From the NCBI GenBank assembly GCA_025357775.1, contig JANXOQ010000040.1, forward strand, positions 1 to 26,308: a DNA stretch of 26,308 nucleotides, given 5' to 3'. The notes beneath the pieces were generated by a model. It saw only the letters and a list, made by a program, of their open reading frames with translations, was not told where the DNA came from and made no database searches. This DNA is from Ferruginibacter sp. (GTDB lineage: Bacteria; Bacteroidota; Bacteroidia; Chitinophagales; Chitinophagaceae). A program made the position numbers and the translations under genes. This document shows positions 8,147 to 17,311 of this stretch, piece after piece; within the stretch, counting starts at the first letter, position 1, and every line of letters starts with the position of its first letter.

Positions 8147-8176
8147 CAAATGTAAGGGAAAATTAGTAATAACAAA
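8147..8176 (-). promoter_or_regulatory. Promoter candidate for rplS (TTTG-N18-TACATTTG)
   Basis: On the minus strand TTTG (8173-8176) and TACATTTG (8147-8154) are separated by 18 bp. Both boxes match the Bacteroidota primary sigma consensus (-33 TTTG, -7 TAnnTTTG). Transcription would start only about 15 nt before the rplS ATG, giving a short leader. The 12-mer TTACATTTGCAG recurs upstream of kup. Confidence 0.6.
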
Positions 8177-8236
8177 GGTTTAGCTTTATTTTATTGATTT
8201 TCGTACTAATACCGAACAATTCGTTTTTTTTACAAT

Positions 8237-9061
8237 TTATAAATCTACTTTCAAATATTTTGCCCTGCTCCACCATACAAATAATAATAAATATGCAATT
8301 GCAAATGATAGTACTATATAAGTGTAATCAGTAGGCAACACTCCTTTTGTAAATGATTTTAATGGATTATCTGGGAATGTTAAAAGCCCATCCGATGCAT
8401 TCATTGGGAGATAATCACCAAGACTACCTAAATCTGCCGTATGGTCTGCTTTTAATTTAATACTCCAAAAATCTAATATTTGCGACAAAATATTTTCCGC
8501 TCCCAAATAAATAAAATAAACGCCAATTGCAAAGCCCGTTTTTTTTACAAGTACAGATACAAGTACAGCAAACACATTATAAGAAAGTGATTTTAAAAAG
8601 AAAAAGCCAACATGTGAAAATCCATTCCAGGCAAGACTTGTGCCTGATAATAAACCAAAAGAAAAAGCAGTTAAAAATACTATCATTGTACTCACAACTG
8701 CAAATATTAAAGCCAATAATAGTTTTACGGTTATAAATTCATTTCTGCTCCAACCATCAATTATATTCTGTCTATTAGTTCGAAAAGTATATTCGTTTGT
8801 TATTAAAATGATAATAAGCATTGCTGGCAAAATGAGTAAAAATCCTGTGGCGTAGCTTGTAGATTGCCATGTATTATCAAAATTATATGGGTTAAAAGAA
8901 GATAACATTAAACCACCAGGGCTATTACCAACAATGTTTTTATTAACTTCATACACTATATAATTTGTAAGCACTACACCAATTACAAAAAATATAGATA
9001 ACACTTTAAATGCTGTATAATTTTTTATTTTAAGCCACTCTATTCTTAAAAGATTTAACAT
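8237..9061 (-). CDS. ABC-2 type transporter permease
   Basis: This 274-residue membrane protein has about six hydrophobic segments (roughly 17-36, 71-88, 112-138, 150-172, 175-196 and 246-264). The cytoplasmic motif TNEYTFRTNRQNIIDGWSR (about 88-106) is characteristic of ABC-2 permeases paired with bacitracin- or Nos-type ATPases. It starts 22 bp after the stop of the ATPase gene, so the two form one transporter, probably with homodimeric membrane subunits. The substrate cannot be deduced; lipid-like or peptide export is common in this family. Confidence 0.85.
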   Translation of the reverse strand: MLNLLRIEWLKIKNYTAFKVLSIFFVIGVVLTNYIVYEVNKNIVGNSPGGLMLSSFNPYNFDNTWQSTSYATGFLLILPAMLIIILITNEYTFRTNRQNIIDGWSRNEFITVKLLLALIFAVVSTMIVFLTAFSFGLLSGTSLAWNGFSHVGFFFLKSLSYNVFAVLVSVLVKKTGFAIGVYFIYLGAENILSQILDFWSIKLKADHTADLGSLGDYLPMNASDGLLTFPDNPLKSFTKGVLPTDYTYIVLSFAIAYLLLFVWWSRAKYLKVDL

Positions 9062-9083
9062 GATATATTGTATAAAAATTAAA

Positions 9084-9971
9084 TTAATTAGTAAGTTCTA
9101 AAAACTTAGATTCAAAATTACTTTTCTTCAATTGTAAATGCGATAACACAATTCCGTTGTCAAAACAAAATTTATTTATTGCTGTAAGGTTTGCTTGCCC
9201 AGCATTGTAGCCGATTTCTATTATGCCATTTATTTCTTCTAAACTATTATAATTATTTAATTGCATTAATAAACTTTTAAGCGCATTTCTGTCAGTAGCC
9301 TCTACTTGTACAATATCATTTTGTTCAAAAACTTCTTTTACACTACCAAACGCTAATAAATCTCCCTTCTTTAAAATAGCTACATGTGTGCACACTTTTT
9401 CTACTTCATCTAGCAAGTGGCTTGCCATAATAATGGTTTTACCTTTTGAAGAAAGTGTTTTGATAAGGGAACGTATTTCTGCTATACCCACAGGGTCTAA
9501 ACCATTTGTTGGTTCATCAAAAACGAGTACATCGGGGTTACCCAGCAATGCAGCTCCAATGGCTAGGCGTTGTTTCATACCAAGTGAGTAACTGCTAAAT
9601 GGAGAATGTTTTCTTTGCAATAAATCTACGGTTTGCAATACATTATCTATATCTTCTTCGCCCAAGCCTTTAATAGCAGCGGTAATTTTTAAATTTTGTA
9701 CAGCAGATAAATAATGGTAAAAATTGGGAGTTTCTAATAATGTTCCAATTTTTTTTCGGTGTGCATCAGTAGCGGCTTCATCAAATAATTTGTAGGTGCC
9801 GCTTGTAGCTTTTAGCACATTCATAATAATACCTAGCAGCGTAGTTTTACCACTTCCATTAGGGCCAAGTATACCAAACACACAGCCAGTGGGTACAGAA
9901 AAGCTTACCCCTTTTAATGCTTTTATAACTCCATAATCTTTTTTTAGATTATCAACTGTTAATATTGCCAT
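9084..9971 (-). CDS. ABC transporter ATP-binding protein
   Basis: This 295-residue ATPase drives the permease encoded next to it. Canonical motifs are present: Walker A GPNGSGKT (36-43), signature YSLGMKQ (128-134), Walker B LVFDEP (149-154) with the D-loop NGLDP, and the switch His185 in IMASHLLDE. The C-terminal 90 residues form the small regulatory region common in CcmA/BcrA-like exporters. It is the first gene of the ATPase-permease pair. It is a different protein from the gldA-like ATPase at the right end of the window; no nearby regulator suggests its substrate. Confidence 0.93.
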   Translation of the reverse strand: MAILTVDNLKKDYGVIKALKGVSFSVPTGCVFGILGPNGSGKTTLLGIIMNVLKATSGTYKLFDEAATDAHRKKIGTLLETPNFYHYLSAVQNLKITAAIKGLGEEDIDNVLQTVDLLQRKHSPFSSYSLGMKQRLAIGAALLGNPDVLVFDEPTNGLDPVGIAEIRSLIKTLSSKGKTIIMASHLLDEVEKVCTHVAILKKGDLLAFGSVKEVFEQNDIVQVEATDRNALKSLLMQLNNYNSLEEINGIIEIGYNAGQANLTAINKFCFDNGIVLSHLQLKKSNFESKFLELTN

Positions 9972-10086
9972 AGAAAATATTTATACTTCAAAGAAAGTAA
10001 ATTGTATTTATAGTAATAAAAATAATTATTTAAGTGGTAAAAATTTAGGAAGAAAGTTTTGTAAAAAAAGGTGATTTCAATATAAT

Positions 10087-12579
10087 TTATCCAATTATTA
10101 AATTGCCCAATGCATTATTTATTTTATTATGTAAGTCTTCAGGTACAAATGGTTTTTGTACCAAATCTGTAAATCCTTTTTGGTATAAAGTAGATGTAAG
10201 GTTTTCATCGGTAGTGGCAGTTAGCGCAATAATTGGTATAGTTTTATTAAGTTCCCTTATTCTCATAGTTGCGGTTGTACCATTCATTACAGGCATTTGT
10301 AAATCCATTAAAATAAGAGAATATTCATTGTTGTAAGCAAGGTCTATTGCTTCCAATCCATTTTTTGCTTTGGTTACTTTTACATTCCATTTCTCAAGCA
10401 TTTTTGTAACTACAAGCATATTTACAGCATTGTCTTCTACTACCAATATACTGGTATTTTCAAATGCACTTATTTCATTTATTGTTTTTCTTAGGTTTGG
10501 CAAGTGTTCTTCATTATCACATTCAAAAATAATATCAAACCAAAAATTACTACCTTCTTTTATTTTACTTTCTACCATTAATTGCGCACCCATTAAGTTT
10601 ATTAATTTTTTAGAAATAGTAAGCCCTAAGCCAGAACCTCCATATTTTCTAATAGTACTTGGGTCTGCTTGCCCAAAGCTTTCAAAAATTTGGTCTAGTT
10701 TATTATCGTTTATACCAATGCCAGTATCTATTATACTAAACCGAATTTTGCAAAAATTTTCTGATACTTTTTCTATTATTTTAGCAGTAAAAGTTACAGC
10801 GCCTTTCTCTGTAAATTTTATTGCATTGCTTATAAGATTGGTAAGTACTTGCCTTAGTCTTGTTACATCACCTATTACAATTTTATTCAATTCATCATTA
10901 GCCTGTATATTATATGTAAGCCCTTTGCTAGAGGCTTCCCAGCAAAAAAATGAGTGCATTTTCTCAATGGTTTCTGCTAAGTTAAATTTGTTTTTTTCTA
11001 GTACTACTTTGCCTGCCTCTATTTTATTAAAATCTAATATATCATTTATTAAAACAAGCATGTGGTCACTTGAGTCTTTTAATACTTCTAAATGATTTGT
11101 TTGAGAAGGTAAATAAGTTTCGCTCATTAAAATATTGGTAAGCCCAATAATTCCATTTAGTGGTGTTCTAAGCTCATGGCTCATGTTAGATAAAAATTGG
11201 GCTTTAGCAATTGTGGCTTCTTCTGCATTTATTTTTGCAGTAATAAGCTCTTGTTCTATGTTTTTTCTAGCGGTAATGTTTCTTGAAAAAAACACTGCAC
11301 CTACTACTTCTCCGTTTATATTTTTTATTGGTACTGCACTTAGCTCTAAATGTGCTTTTTTAAATATATAATCTTCAGAAAAACTTTCTCCAGCAAAAGC
11401 TCTTTTGTATTGTTTTTGCCATTCTAAAGGGTAGTTTTCACAATCAAACAAAGTACTTATATCAAACCCTACAGCTATATCCACATTAAAAATACGCTTC
11501 ATATCTGCTTTATAAAAACTGCTTGCTGCAATTATTTTGTAATCTTTAGTAATGCTCCAAGTGCTATTGTCAATACTGTCAATAAGTGTTTCTATATTTA
11601 TTTTTGCTTGTACAAGTTGCTGTTCACTTTGTTTTCGTTTAGTAACTATTCTACTATGAAATGTAGCACCAATTTGAATTTTACGTACGTCGTACAAAGG
11701 TGATGCTTGTATTTCAAAATGATTATCATTAAATGAATATTCTGCACTAGCATGCTGCCCACTTAAAACCTTTTCGTAAATTTCTTTTATTTCTATTGGG
11801 CAAAATGCAGAGTATACAATAGGTTTAGTGTTTAAACCTTCCGTAAAAATAATATTATTATAGTCTCGCATATAGTCAGATGTAGAACTATTAAAGGCTA
11901 GTAGTTTATAACTATTATCAATACTCCAAATATATCCTCGAGTATTATCTATAAGTGATTGTAAACTTAGCTTTGATTGCCTAAGTGATTTTTGCCAAAT
12001 TATATTTTCTCTAATTATTGTAAATGTATTAATTGCAATTATAAAAAAACTAGCATAAAAATTAAAAACAAATATGAAAGAATTTGCAAAAGTTCTTTCA
12101 TATATAATTGCATTATTTGAAAGACCTAAAAAAGCTGTAATTACTACGAGTATTAAAGGTAGAGCTAATTGTATAATCAGCCATATTCGTTCTTTATTCC
12201 AAAAAAATATATTTATACAAGCAAAGAAAAATGCAAAATAGTATAAATAAACACCTGCCCAATGACCTAAACTTATGTCATAAAAAAAAATACCAAAATA
12301 TATTGTTGACAACATTATATTTTTCGCAATTAAATATTTTCTTTTTTTTATAAATAGAAATACAATAGCCATGCTTAATAGCAATAGAGCAGTACTTATT
12401 GTAAAAATAAATAAGCTAAAAACATGTAAGAAAAAAATTGTACTGGCAAATACACAATAAAAAAGAGCAGCAATAGTAAAAAGTGTATTTGTATACGCAA
12501 GCATCTTGGTTTCGTTAGTCGTCAAATCTACATGCCAACCATTCTTACTTATTTTATGCCAAATTTTTGATACGCTCAT
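10087..12579 (-). CDS. Hybrid sensor histidine kinase/response regulator with PAS domains
   Basis: An 830-residue membrane-bound hybrid kinase. Residues about 28-190 hold six or seven hydrophobic segments, an integral sensor with no large extracytoplasmic domain. Two PAS-like domains follow (about 203-315 and 326-438). The HisKA helix carries FLSNMSHELRTPLNG with phospho-acceptor His468. The HATPase domain shows the N box (VLTNLISNAIKF, about 578-589), DTGIG (618-622) and GGSGLGL (647-653). The C-terminal receiver (about 710-825) has the acidic pair at 715-716 and acceptor Asp759 in LILMDLQMPVMNG. No separate response regulator or DNA-binding output is encoded nearby, so phosphate must pass to a partner elsewhere. 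The gene is divergent from the M48 peptidase gene. Confidence 0.95.
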   Translation of the reverse strand: MSVSKIWHKISKNGWHVDLTTNETKMLAYTNTLFTIAALFYCVFASTIFFLHVFSLFIFTISTALLLLSMAIVFLFIKKRKYLIAKNIMLSTIYFGIFFYDISLGHWAGVYLYYFAFFFACINIFFWNKERIWLIIQLALPLILVVITAFLGLSNNAIIYERTFANSFIFVFNFYASFFIIAINTFTIIRENIIWQKSLRQSKLSLQSLIDNTRGYIWSIDNSYKLLAFNSSTSDYMRDYNNIIFTEGLNTKPIVYSAFCPIEIKEIYEKVLSGQHASAEYSFNDNHFEIQASPLYDVRKIQIGATFHSRIVTKRKQSEQQLVQAKINIETLIDSIDNSTWSITKDYKIIAASSFYKADMKRIFNVDIAVGFDISTLFDCENYPLEWQKQYKRAFAGESFSEDYIFKKAHLELSAVPIKNINGEVVGAVFFSRNITARKNIEQELITAKINAEEATIAKAQFLSNMSHELRTPLNGIIGLTNILMSETYLPSQTNHLEVLKDSSDHMLVLINDILDFNKIEAGKVVLEKNKFNLAETIEKMHSFFCWEASSKGLTYNIQANDELNKIVIGDVTRLRQVLTNLISNAIKFTEKGAVTFTAKIIEKVSENFCKIRFSIIDTGIGINDNKLDQIFESFGQADPSTIRKYGGSGLGLTISKKLINLMGAQLMVESKIKEGSNFWFDIIFECDNEEHLPNLRKTINEISAFENTSILVVEDNAVNMLVVTKMLEKWNVKVTKAKNGLEAIDLAYNNEYSLILMDLQMPVMNGTTATMRIRELNKTIPIIALTATTDENLTSTLYQKGFTDLVQKPFVPEDLHNKINNALGNLIIG

Positions 12580-12783
12580 TATTGTAAATTATTTCCTCTA
12601 TTATATTAAAAGTAAATAATATTGTATTTATTTTATGTAATTGTATTTATTAATAACGACTTATTTTCTTAATTATTATGTACAAAATAATGTTTTGAAA
12701 TTACAGACTGTATTTTTAAAATTTTATTTATTAATTTCTAAGAAACAAAAAATTAAATGTATTTTACCCTTCCAATTATATTT

Positions 12784-13743
12784 ATGATAAAAAGAGCTGC
12801 TTTTACATTGATAATTTTATTTGGGGTTTTTATCTCTACCTCAGCACAAAAAGTAACACCATGTGGTTACGTTGTTCCTCCTCGATCTTTAAAAAATCAA
12901 TTTCAATCAGTATACGAAGCCAAGCAGGTAATAAATAATATGCTCGGCATTATAAATTGGACAGACCAAAACTTTAATTTAAAAGAACAAAACGGTATTC
13001 AAAATGCTTATGCTACAATATATAATGGGCAAAGATTAATTGTATATGATAATAATTTTTTAGAAGATATTGATAGCTATGCAAAAACTAAATGGGCAAG
13101 CATAAGCATAATGGCGCACGAAATGGGGCATCATTATTACGACCATGTAGTAAGTGGAAACGGCAGTAATGTGCCTTCAGAAATTGAAGCAGATGCTTTT
13201 TCGGGATATATTTTACAAAAAGAAGGAGCTACACTAGAGCAAGCTTTAGCAGCTATGAAAGCAATAGGAACAGAGCAGCAAACTGCCACACACCCTAAAA
13301 AAACTGATAGGCTAGCAGCCATTACACGAGGGTGGAATGCAGCTAAAGCAGCCGCTGCACCTACTACAGCAAATACTGGCAACAATACACCACCGCCACC
13401 ACCGCCCAAACCTACAACTGGTAATACTGGCACCCCTACAAATACTAGCACTACACAAAGCGAGCCTACTAACCCACAAACAGACCCAAGTTGGATTGCA
13501 CTTTCCATGCAAAGCAATCAAGATGAAACTGTACAACTAAGTGATGATGGAAAAACATATCAAGCGGCAGTTATAAAAGCTGGACAAGCATTTATTTTAA
13601 AATTTGAAATATTTCAATGGGGGTGGATTAAACTGCCTTATTATAACGGATTTAGAACTTTTAAATTATTGCATGGAAAAGATTACACAATAGTATATAA
13701 TAGACGAAATAAAAACTGGACGGTGGTTGAAATACCAAATTAA
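12784..13743 (+). CDS. M48-type zinc metallopeptidase with C-terminal domain of unknown function
   Basis: A secreted or periplasmic gluzincin of about 319 residues. The ATG at 12784 gives a clean signal peptide (MIKRAAFTLIILFGVFISTSA); an upstream ATG at 12757 adds only nine residues. The catalytic motif HEMGHH lies at about 112-117, the third zinc ligand Glu in EIEADAFSGYIL at about 135, and the M48-like HPKKTDRLAAI at about 170. A Pro/Thr/Asn-rich linker (about 190-233) joins this to an 85-residue C-terminal domain with WIALSMQSNQDE and FKLLHGKDYTIVYNRRNKNW, which I do not recognise. The gene stands alone, divergent from the histidine kinase gene, with a good terminator after it. Confidence 0.88.
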   Translation: MIKRAAFTLIILFGVFISTSAQKVTPCGYVVPPRSLKNQFQSVYEAKQVINNMLGIINWTDQNFNLKEQNGIQNAYATIYNGQRLIVYDNNFLEDIDSYAKTKWASISIMAHEMGHHYYDHVVSGNGSNVPSEIEADAFSGYILQKEGATLEQALAAMKAIGTEQQTATHPKKTDRLAAITRGWNAAKAAAAPTTANTGNNTPPPPPPKPTTGNTGTPTNTSTTQSEPTNPQTDPSWIALSMQSNQDETVQLSDDGKTYQAAVIKAGQAFILKFEIFQWGWIKLPYYNGFRTFKLLHGKDYTIVYNRRNKNWTVVEIPN

Positions 13744-13763
13744 TTATATAATTGTTGTTAACT

Positions 13764-13800
13764 AAAAAACACATTCAATATTGGATGTGTTTTTTAATTA
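13764..13800. terminator. Bidirectional terminator between M48 peptidase and GNAT genes
   Basis: AAAAAACACAT (13764-13774) pairs with ATGTGTTTTTT (13785-13795), and an inner TCAA/TTGG pairing nearly closes the stem. The tail is T-rich in both directions, as expected between these convergent genes. A second small hairpin, ACGCT/AGCGT (13804-13817) followed by T6, overlaps the GNAT stop codon. Confidence 0.85.
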
Positions 13801-13809
13801 TTTACGCTT

Positions 13810-14418
13810 TTAAGCGTTTTTTATTTTTGCTAACAATCTCTCCTTCACACCTCCATACCACTCATTTTTTAAAATACTAAATATAATACTGTCTCTTCTT
13901 GCACCGGTAAAAGTAGGTACATGGCTACGAAGTACAGCTTCTTCCACACACCCAATGCTACGCATAGCAGCTTTGCTTCTTTCATTATTATTATCTGCTC
14001 TAAATTCAATACGCTCCATACCCAATGTTTCAAAAGCAAATTGTAGCATCAATAACTTACAATTTTTATTTAACCCTGTGCCTTCAAATTTGCTGCCATA
14101 CCAGGTATAACCAAGCTGCATCGTTTGGTTTGTTAATTGTATATCGTAAAATCTTGTACTGCCAGCATATTGTTGAGTGCGCTTATCTAAAACAATAAAA
14201 GCATACTCAATTTTATTAGTTCTTTGTACCAGTGCTGTATTTATATAATTTGTCATACCTTTTTCACCACTGGCAGATATTACCGAAAACTTCCAGATAT
14301 CAGGTTCATTTATTGCAAAATATAATAAATATTCATAATCATCTGCTACCATTGGGCGAAGCAATACAACATCATTTTCTAGTATATAATCTTTTGAGGT
14401 ATCAAAAATGTGTGTCAT
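13810..14418 (-). CDS. GNAT family N-acetyltransferase (RimJ/RimL type)
   Basis: A 202-residue acetyl-CoA-dependent acyltransferase. The N-terminal VVLLRPMVADDYEYLLYF is the classic first strand and helix of the RimJ/RimL group. The acetyl-CoA loop region lies at about 101-125 (QLGYTWYGSKFEGTGLNK), with a rather divergent pyrophosphate loop (EGTGLN). The C-terminal half carries ERIEFRADNNNERSKAAM and SIGCVEEAVLRSH, typical of enzymes that modify ribosomal protein N-termini or small amines. The substrate cannot be told from sequence. It is a single gene, convergent with the M48 gene and divergent from kup. Confidence 0.9.
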   Translation of the reverse strand: MTHIFDTSKDYILENDVVLLRPMVADDYEYLLYFAINEPDIWKFSVISASGEKGMTNYINTALVQRTNKIEYAFIVLDKRTQQYAGSTRFYDIQLTNQTMQLGYTWYGSKFEGTGLNKNCKLLMLQFAFETLGMERIEFRADNNNERSKAAMRSIGCVEEAVLRSHVPTFTGARRDSIIFSILKNEWYGGVKERLLAKIKNA

Positions 14419-14504
14419 TTTCTAGCTTTGTTTACACTAAAATAATGCAAATTTTCCCATAAATCTTTTAAATAAATTGTTGGCATTTATATAACAAATC
14501 ATTT

Positions 14505-14512
14505 TACATTTG
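14505..14512 (+). promoter_or_regulatory. Promoter -7 box candidate for kup (TACATTTG)
   Basis: TACATTTG fits TAnnTTTG exactly and sits in the 12-mer TTACATTTGCAG also found upstream of rplS. A TTG at 14480-14482 could be the -33 element, with a spacing of 22 bp, a little long. Transcription would begin about 15 nt before the TTG start codon, and the leader would contain AAGGA (14524-14528). Confidence 0.5.
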
Positions 14513-14534
14513 CAGAAATTGCGAAGGATGTAAG

Positions 14535-16607
14535 TTGCATCAAAAGCCTACAATTCAAATTAATTTTTCTTCTGTGTCAAAACATGTAAACAGAGTCACC
14601 GCAGCTGGTTTAATAGTAGCTATGGGTATTATTTATGGAGATATTGGTACTTCTCCACTCTATGTATTTAGTGAAATAATTAATGGAAAAGCCATTACCC
14701 AAGATTTGGTTTTAGGTGGCTTATCCTGTATTATTTGGACACTTACTCTACAAACTACTATAAAATATGTTTTACTTACTTTAAAAGCAGACAACCGTGG
14801 GGAAGGTGGAATATTTGCCCTGTACACTCTTGTACGCAGGCAAAAAAAATGGCTTGTAATACCCGCAATGATAGGCGGAGCAGCTCTTCTTGCCGATGGT
14901 ATGATTACGCCACCCATATCAGTTACATCTGCTATTGAAGGGCTAGATAATATACCAATCTTTAAAGGTATTACCACACAAACTATTGTAATAATTGTTT
15001 TATGCATTTTAGCATTGTTATTTTTTATGCAGCAGTTTGGCACAAATTCTATAGGCAAAATGTTTGGCCCTATAATGATTGTTTGGTTTGGTATGTTGGC
15101 AGTATTAGGTATTGCACACTTAAGTGAATATTGGGGAATACTAAAGGCTTTTAACCCTTACTGGGGTATAAAATTACTAACACAATACCCGAAAGGTTTT
15201 TGGATACTAGGGGCTGTTTTTTTATGTACTACTGGTGCAGAGGCGCTCTACAGCGACCTTGGACATTGTGGCAGAGCTAACATACGCTACAGTTGGATAG
15301 TGGTTAAGGTATGTTTAATCTTAAATTATCTTGGGCAAGGTGCGTATTTATTAAGCCATAATAACAATCAAATTTTTGCTACCACCTCTCTATTAAAAGA
15401 AAATGGAGGCGCATTTGTTAAAGAATTTCCTAATGCTGTAGAAATGGTAAATCCATTTTATAGTTTAATGCCACATTGGTTTTTAATAACAGGCGTTGTA
15501 ATTGCTACCTTAGCTGCTATCATAGCTAGTCAGGCTTTAATAAGTGGTTCTTTCACATTAATAGCAGAAGCCATTCGTTTAAATCTTTGGCCAAAAATGA
15601 AGATAAATTTTCCTACAGAGGCAAAAGGACAGCTGTATATACCAGGTATAAATACTTTATTATTTGCAGGCTGTGTAGGCATAGTTTTGTATTTTAAAAC
15701 ATCAAGTGCTATGGGTGCTGCTTATGGTTTGGCTATTACATTATGTATGCTTTCAACCACCATTTTGTTTGCAAATTATCTCATAAGCAAGCGTGTAAAT
15801 GCAATGCTTATTTATCTTTTCTTAGCTGTTTTTTTAACAATTGAAGTTGCATTCCTTATTGCTAATTTAGAAAAGTTTCCTCATGGTGGTTATGTAGCAT
15901 TAATTGTGGGAGGTATACTTTTTGCAGTAATGTATGTGTGGTACAGAGCAAGAAAAATTAAAAATAGGTATGTAGAGTTTGTACGAGTAGAAGATTATAT
16001 ACCAAAGCTAGAGGAGCTCAGCAATGATTCATCTATTCCAAAATACGCTACCCATTTGGTTTATCTTACAAGTGCAGATAACCCTAAAGAAATAGAGCAT
16101 AAAATAATGCACAGCATTCTTAATGGTAAGCCAAAACGGGCAGATATTTATTGGTTCGTACACGTAGATACTATGGATGACCCTTATACAAGCGAGTATT
16201 CGGTTACGCATATAATACCAAACGATATTATTCGGGTAGAGTTTAGGTTGGGTTTTCGCATAGCACCAAAAATTAATTTGATGTTTAAAAAAGTAGTAGA
16301 AGATTTAGTGGCAAATAGAGAAGTAAATATTACAAGTAGATATGAGAGCCAACAAAGAAATAATATGGTAGGCGATTTTCAATTTATTGTATTAGAAAAA
16401 TTCCTTAGTCAAGATAATGAACTTCCGTTTTTTGAGCGTTTAATAATGAAAGGATATTTTTGGGCAAAAGAAATATCGCTTAGCGAAGAGCGTGGTTTTG
16501 GATTAGAACAAAGCAATGTTTTAGTAGAAAAATTCCCATTAGTAGTAGCGCCAGTAAGTAGCTTAAAAATAAAAAGAGTTTTTTATAATGAAGAGGAAGG
16601 ATATTGA
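14535..16607 (+). CDS. kup: Kup family potassium uptake permease
   Basis: A 690-residue K+/H+ symporter of the KUP/HAK family in the inner membrane. The N-terminal signature GIIYGDIGTSPLYVF (31-45) is followed by ADNRGEGGIFALYTLVRR and ADGMITPPISVTSAIEGL. About twelve transmembrane segments extend to about residue 470, with a soluble C-terminal domain of some 200 residues. The start is TTG at 14535, preceded at a 6-nt spacing by AAGGA, an unusually good Shine-Dalgarno for this phylum. The first downstream in-frame ATG falls inside TM1 (Met30) and would remove part of the signature region. No kdp or trk genes are nearby. Confidence 0.96.
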   Translation: MHQKPTIQINFSSVSKHVNRVTAAGLIVAMGIIYGDIGTSPLYVFSEIINGKAITQDLVLGGLSCIIWTLTLQTTIKYVLLTLKADNRGEGGIFALYTLVRRQKKWLVIPAMIGGAALLADGMITPPISVTSAIEGLDNIPIFKGITTQTIVIIVLCILALLFFMQQFGTNSIGKMFGPIMIVWFGMLAVLGIAHLSEYWGILKAFNPYWGIKLLTQYPKGFWILGAVFLCTTGAEALYSDLGHCGRANIRYSWIVVKVCLILNYLGQGAYLLSHNNNQIFATTSLLKENGGAFVKEFPNAVEMVNPFYSLMPHWFLITGVVIATLAAIIASQALISGSFTLIAEAIRLNLWPKMKINFPTEAKGQLYIPGINTLLFAGCVGIVLYFKTSSAMGAAYGLAITLCMLSTTILFANYLISKRVNAMLIYLFLAVFLTIEVAFLIANLEKFPHGGYVALIVGGILFAVMYVWYRARKIKNRYVEFVRVEDYIPKLEELSNDSSIPKYATHLVYLTSADNPKEIEHKIMHSILNGKPKRADIYWFVHVDTMDDPYTSEYSVTHIIPNDIIRVEFRLGFRIAPKINLMFKKVVEDLVANREVNITSRYESQQRNNMVGDFQFIVLEKFLSQDNELPFFERLIMKGYFWAKEISLSEERGFGLEQSNVLVEKFPLVVAPVSSLKIKRVFYNEEEGY

Positions 16608-16968
16608 GGAAATTGAATATTTAAAACAAAAGGTTGAAAGTTCAAAGTATAGAATTTTGAAAAAAATAAAAAAAGTTGTAAGTACTGAGGTCTGGTTTTT
16701 CTCCTTCGAAGAGGCGGAGTAAGGCTATTTTGGCAATAAATAAAAGATTTTTTGCCCGAGCTAATGCAGGCATGCAGGACTTCATTGACGAAAGCCTATC
16801 CCGATTTTTTCAAAACTCCATTCATAATTATACATCTTTTGCATTTTTACCAAGTCATAAACATATGGGTACAATTAAGTTATGCTAAATTCACTTTGTT
16901 CTTCGCATTAATCTCCGATTTATTTCGAATTTGGAGAAGAAGTTTTGGGATGAAGTTTAATTAAAAAA
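16608..16968. other. Gene-free stretch with decayed repeat
   Basis: No credible gene lies between kup and the rhodanese gene; the one open frame (from 16752) has no recognisable protein character. The segment at 16700-16724 (TCTCCTTCGAAGAGGCGGAG and following bases) resembles a degenerate form of the CTCTCC...GGAGAGG palindromic repeat seen often between genes in Bacteroidota. A GGCAA/TTGCC pairing at 16732-16756 could form a weak hairpin. The AT-rich end holds the rhodanese leader. Confidence 0.5.
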
Positions 16969-17274
16969 ATGAACACAATAACACCAATACAATTACAAGA
17001 AAAAATAAATGACAAAGAAGATTTTATTTTGATAGATGTAAGAGAAGAATTTGAGCATACAGATTTCAATATTGGTGGTTTATTAATACCAATGAATACT
17101 ATATTTGAGAACATAGCTGCTATACCAAAAAATAAACCCGTAGTTTTATATTGTGCCAAAGGAATACGAAGTGCAATGGTTATACAAAGACTAGAGGAAA
17201 AATACGACTATACAAACTTGATAAATTTAAGTGGTGGAATGTATAGTTGGAAAAGTGTATTTTTTTGTAAATAA
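16969..17274 (+). CDS. Single-domain rhodanese-like protein
   Basis: A 101-residue cytoplasmic rhodanese of GlpE/PspE size. It shows the CH2A-like strand DFILIDVREEFEH (18-30) and IGGLLIPMNTI in place of the usual GHIxGAxNIP. The active-site loop is YCAKGIRS, with catalytic Cys62 and Arg67 following the C-x-x-G-x-R pattern. LSGGMYSWK near the end matches the family's GG-xxxW signature. It would carry sulfane sulfur as a persulfide on Cys62; the acceptor is unknown. It has no operon partner: gene-poor, repeat-bearing DNA lies on both sides. Confidence 0.92.
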   Translation: MNTITPIQLQEKINDKEDFILIDVREEFEHTDFNIGGLLIPMNTIFENIAAIPKNKPVVLYCAKGIRSAMVIQRLEEKYDYTNLINLSGGMYSWKSVFFCK

Positions 17275-17311
17275 TTTAAATTTATACATAATAATTTTTA
17301 GCTTTTTGCCA

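Noticed and set aside
10370..11095. 241-codon plus-strand open frame
   Set aside because: It is antisense to the kinase core of the hybrid histidine kinase, whose motifs are complete on the other strand.
13137..13540. Open frames on both strands over the M48 linker
   Set aside because: They are by-products of the Pro/Thr/Asn-rich linker; the peptidase frame has the catalytic motif and signal peptide.
14660..15058. 132-codon minus-strand open frame
   Set aside because: It lies fully inside kup, where the plus-strand frame has the KUP signature motifs.
16752..16964. 70-codon open frame between kup and the rhodanese gene
   Set aside because: No recognisable motif, it overlaps repeat-like DNA, and the composition looks like translated AT-rich non-coding sequence.
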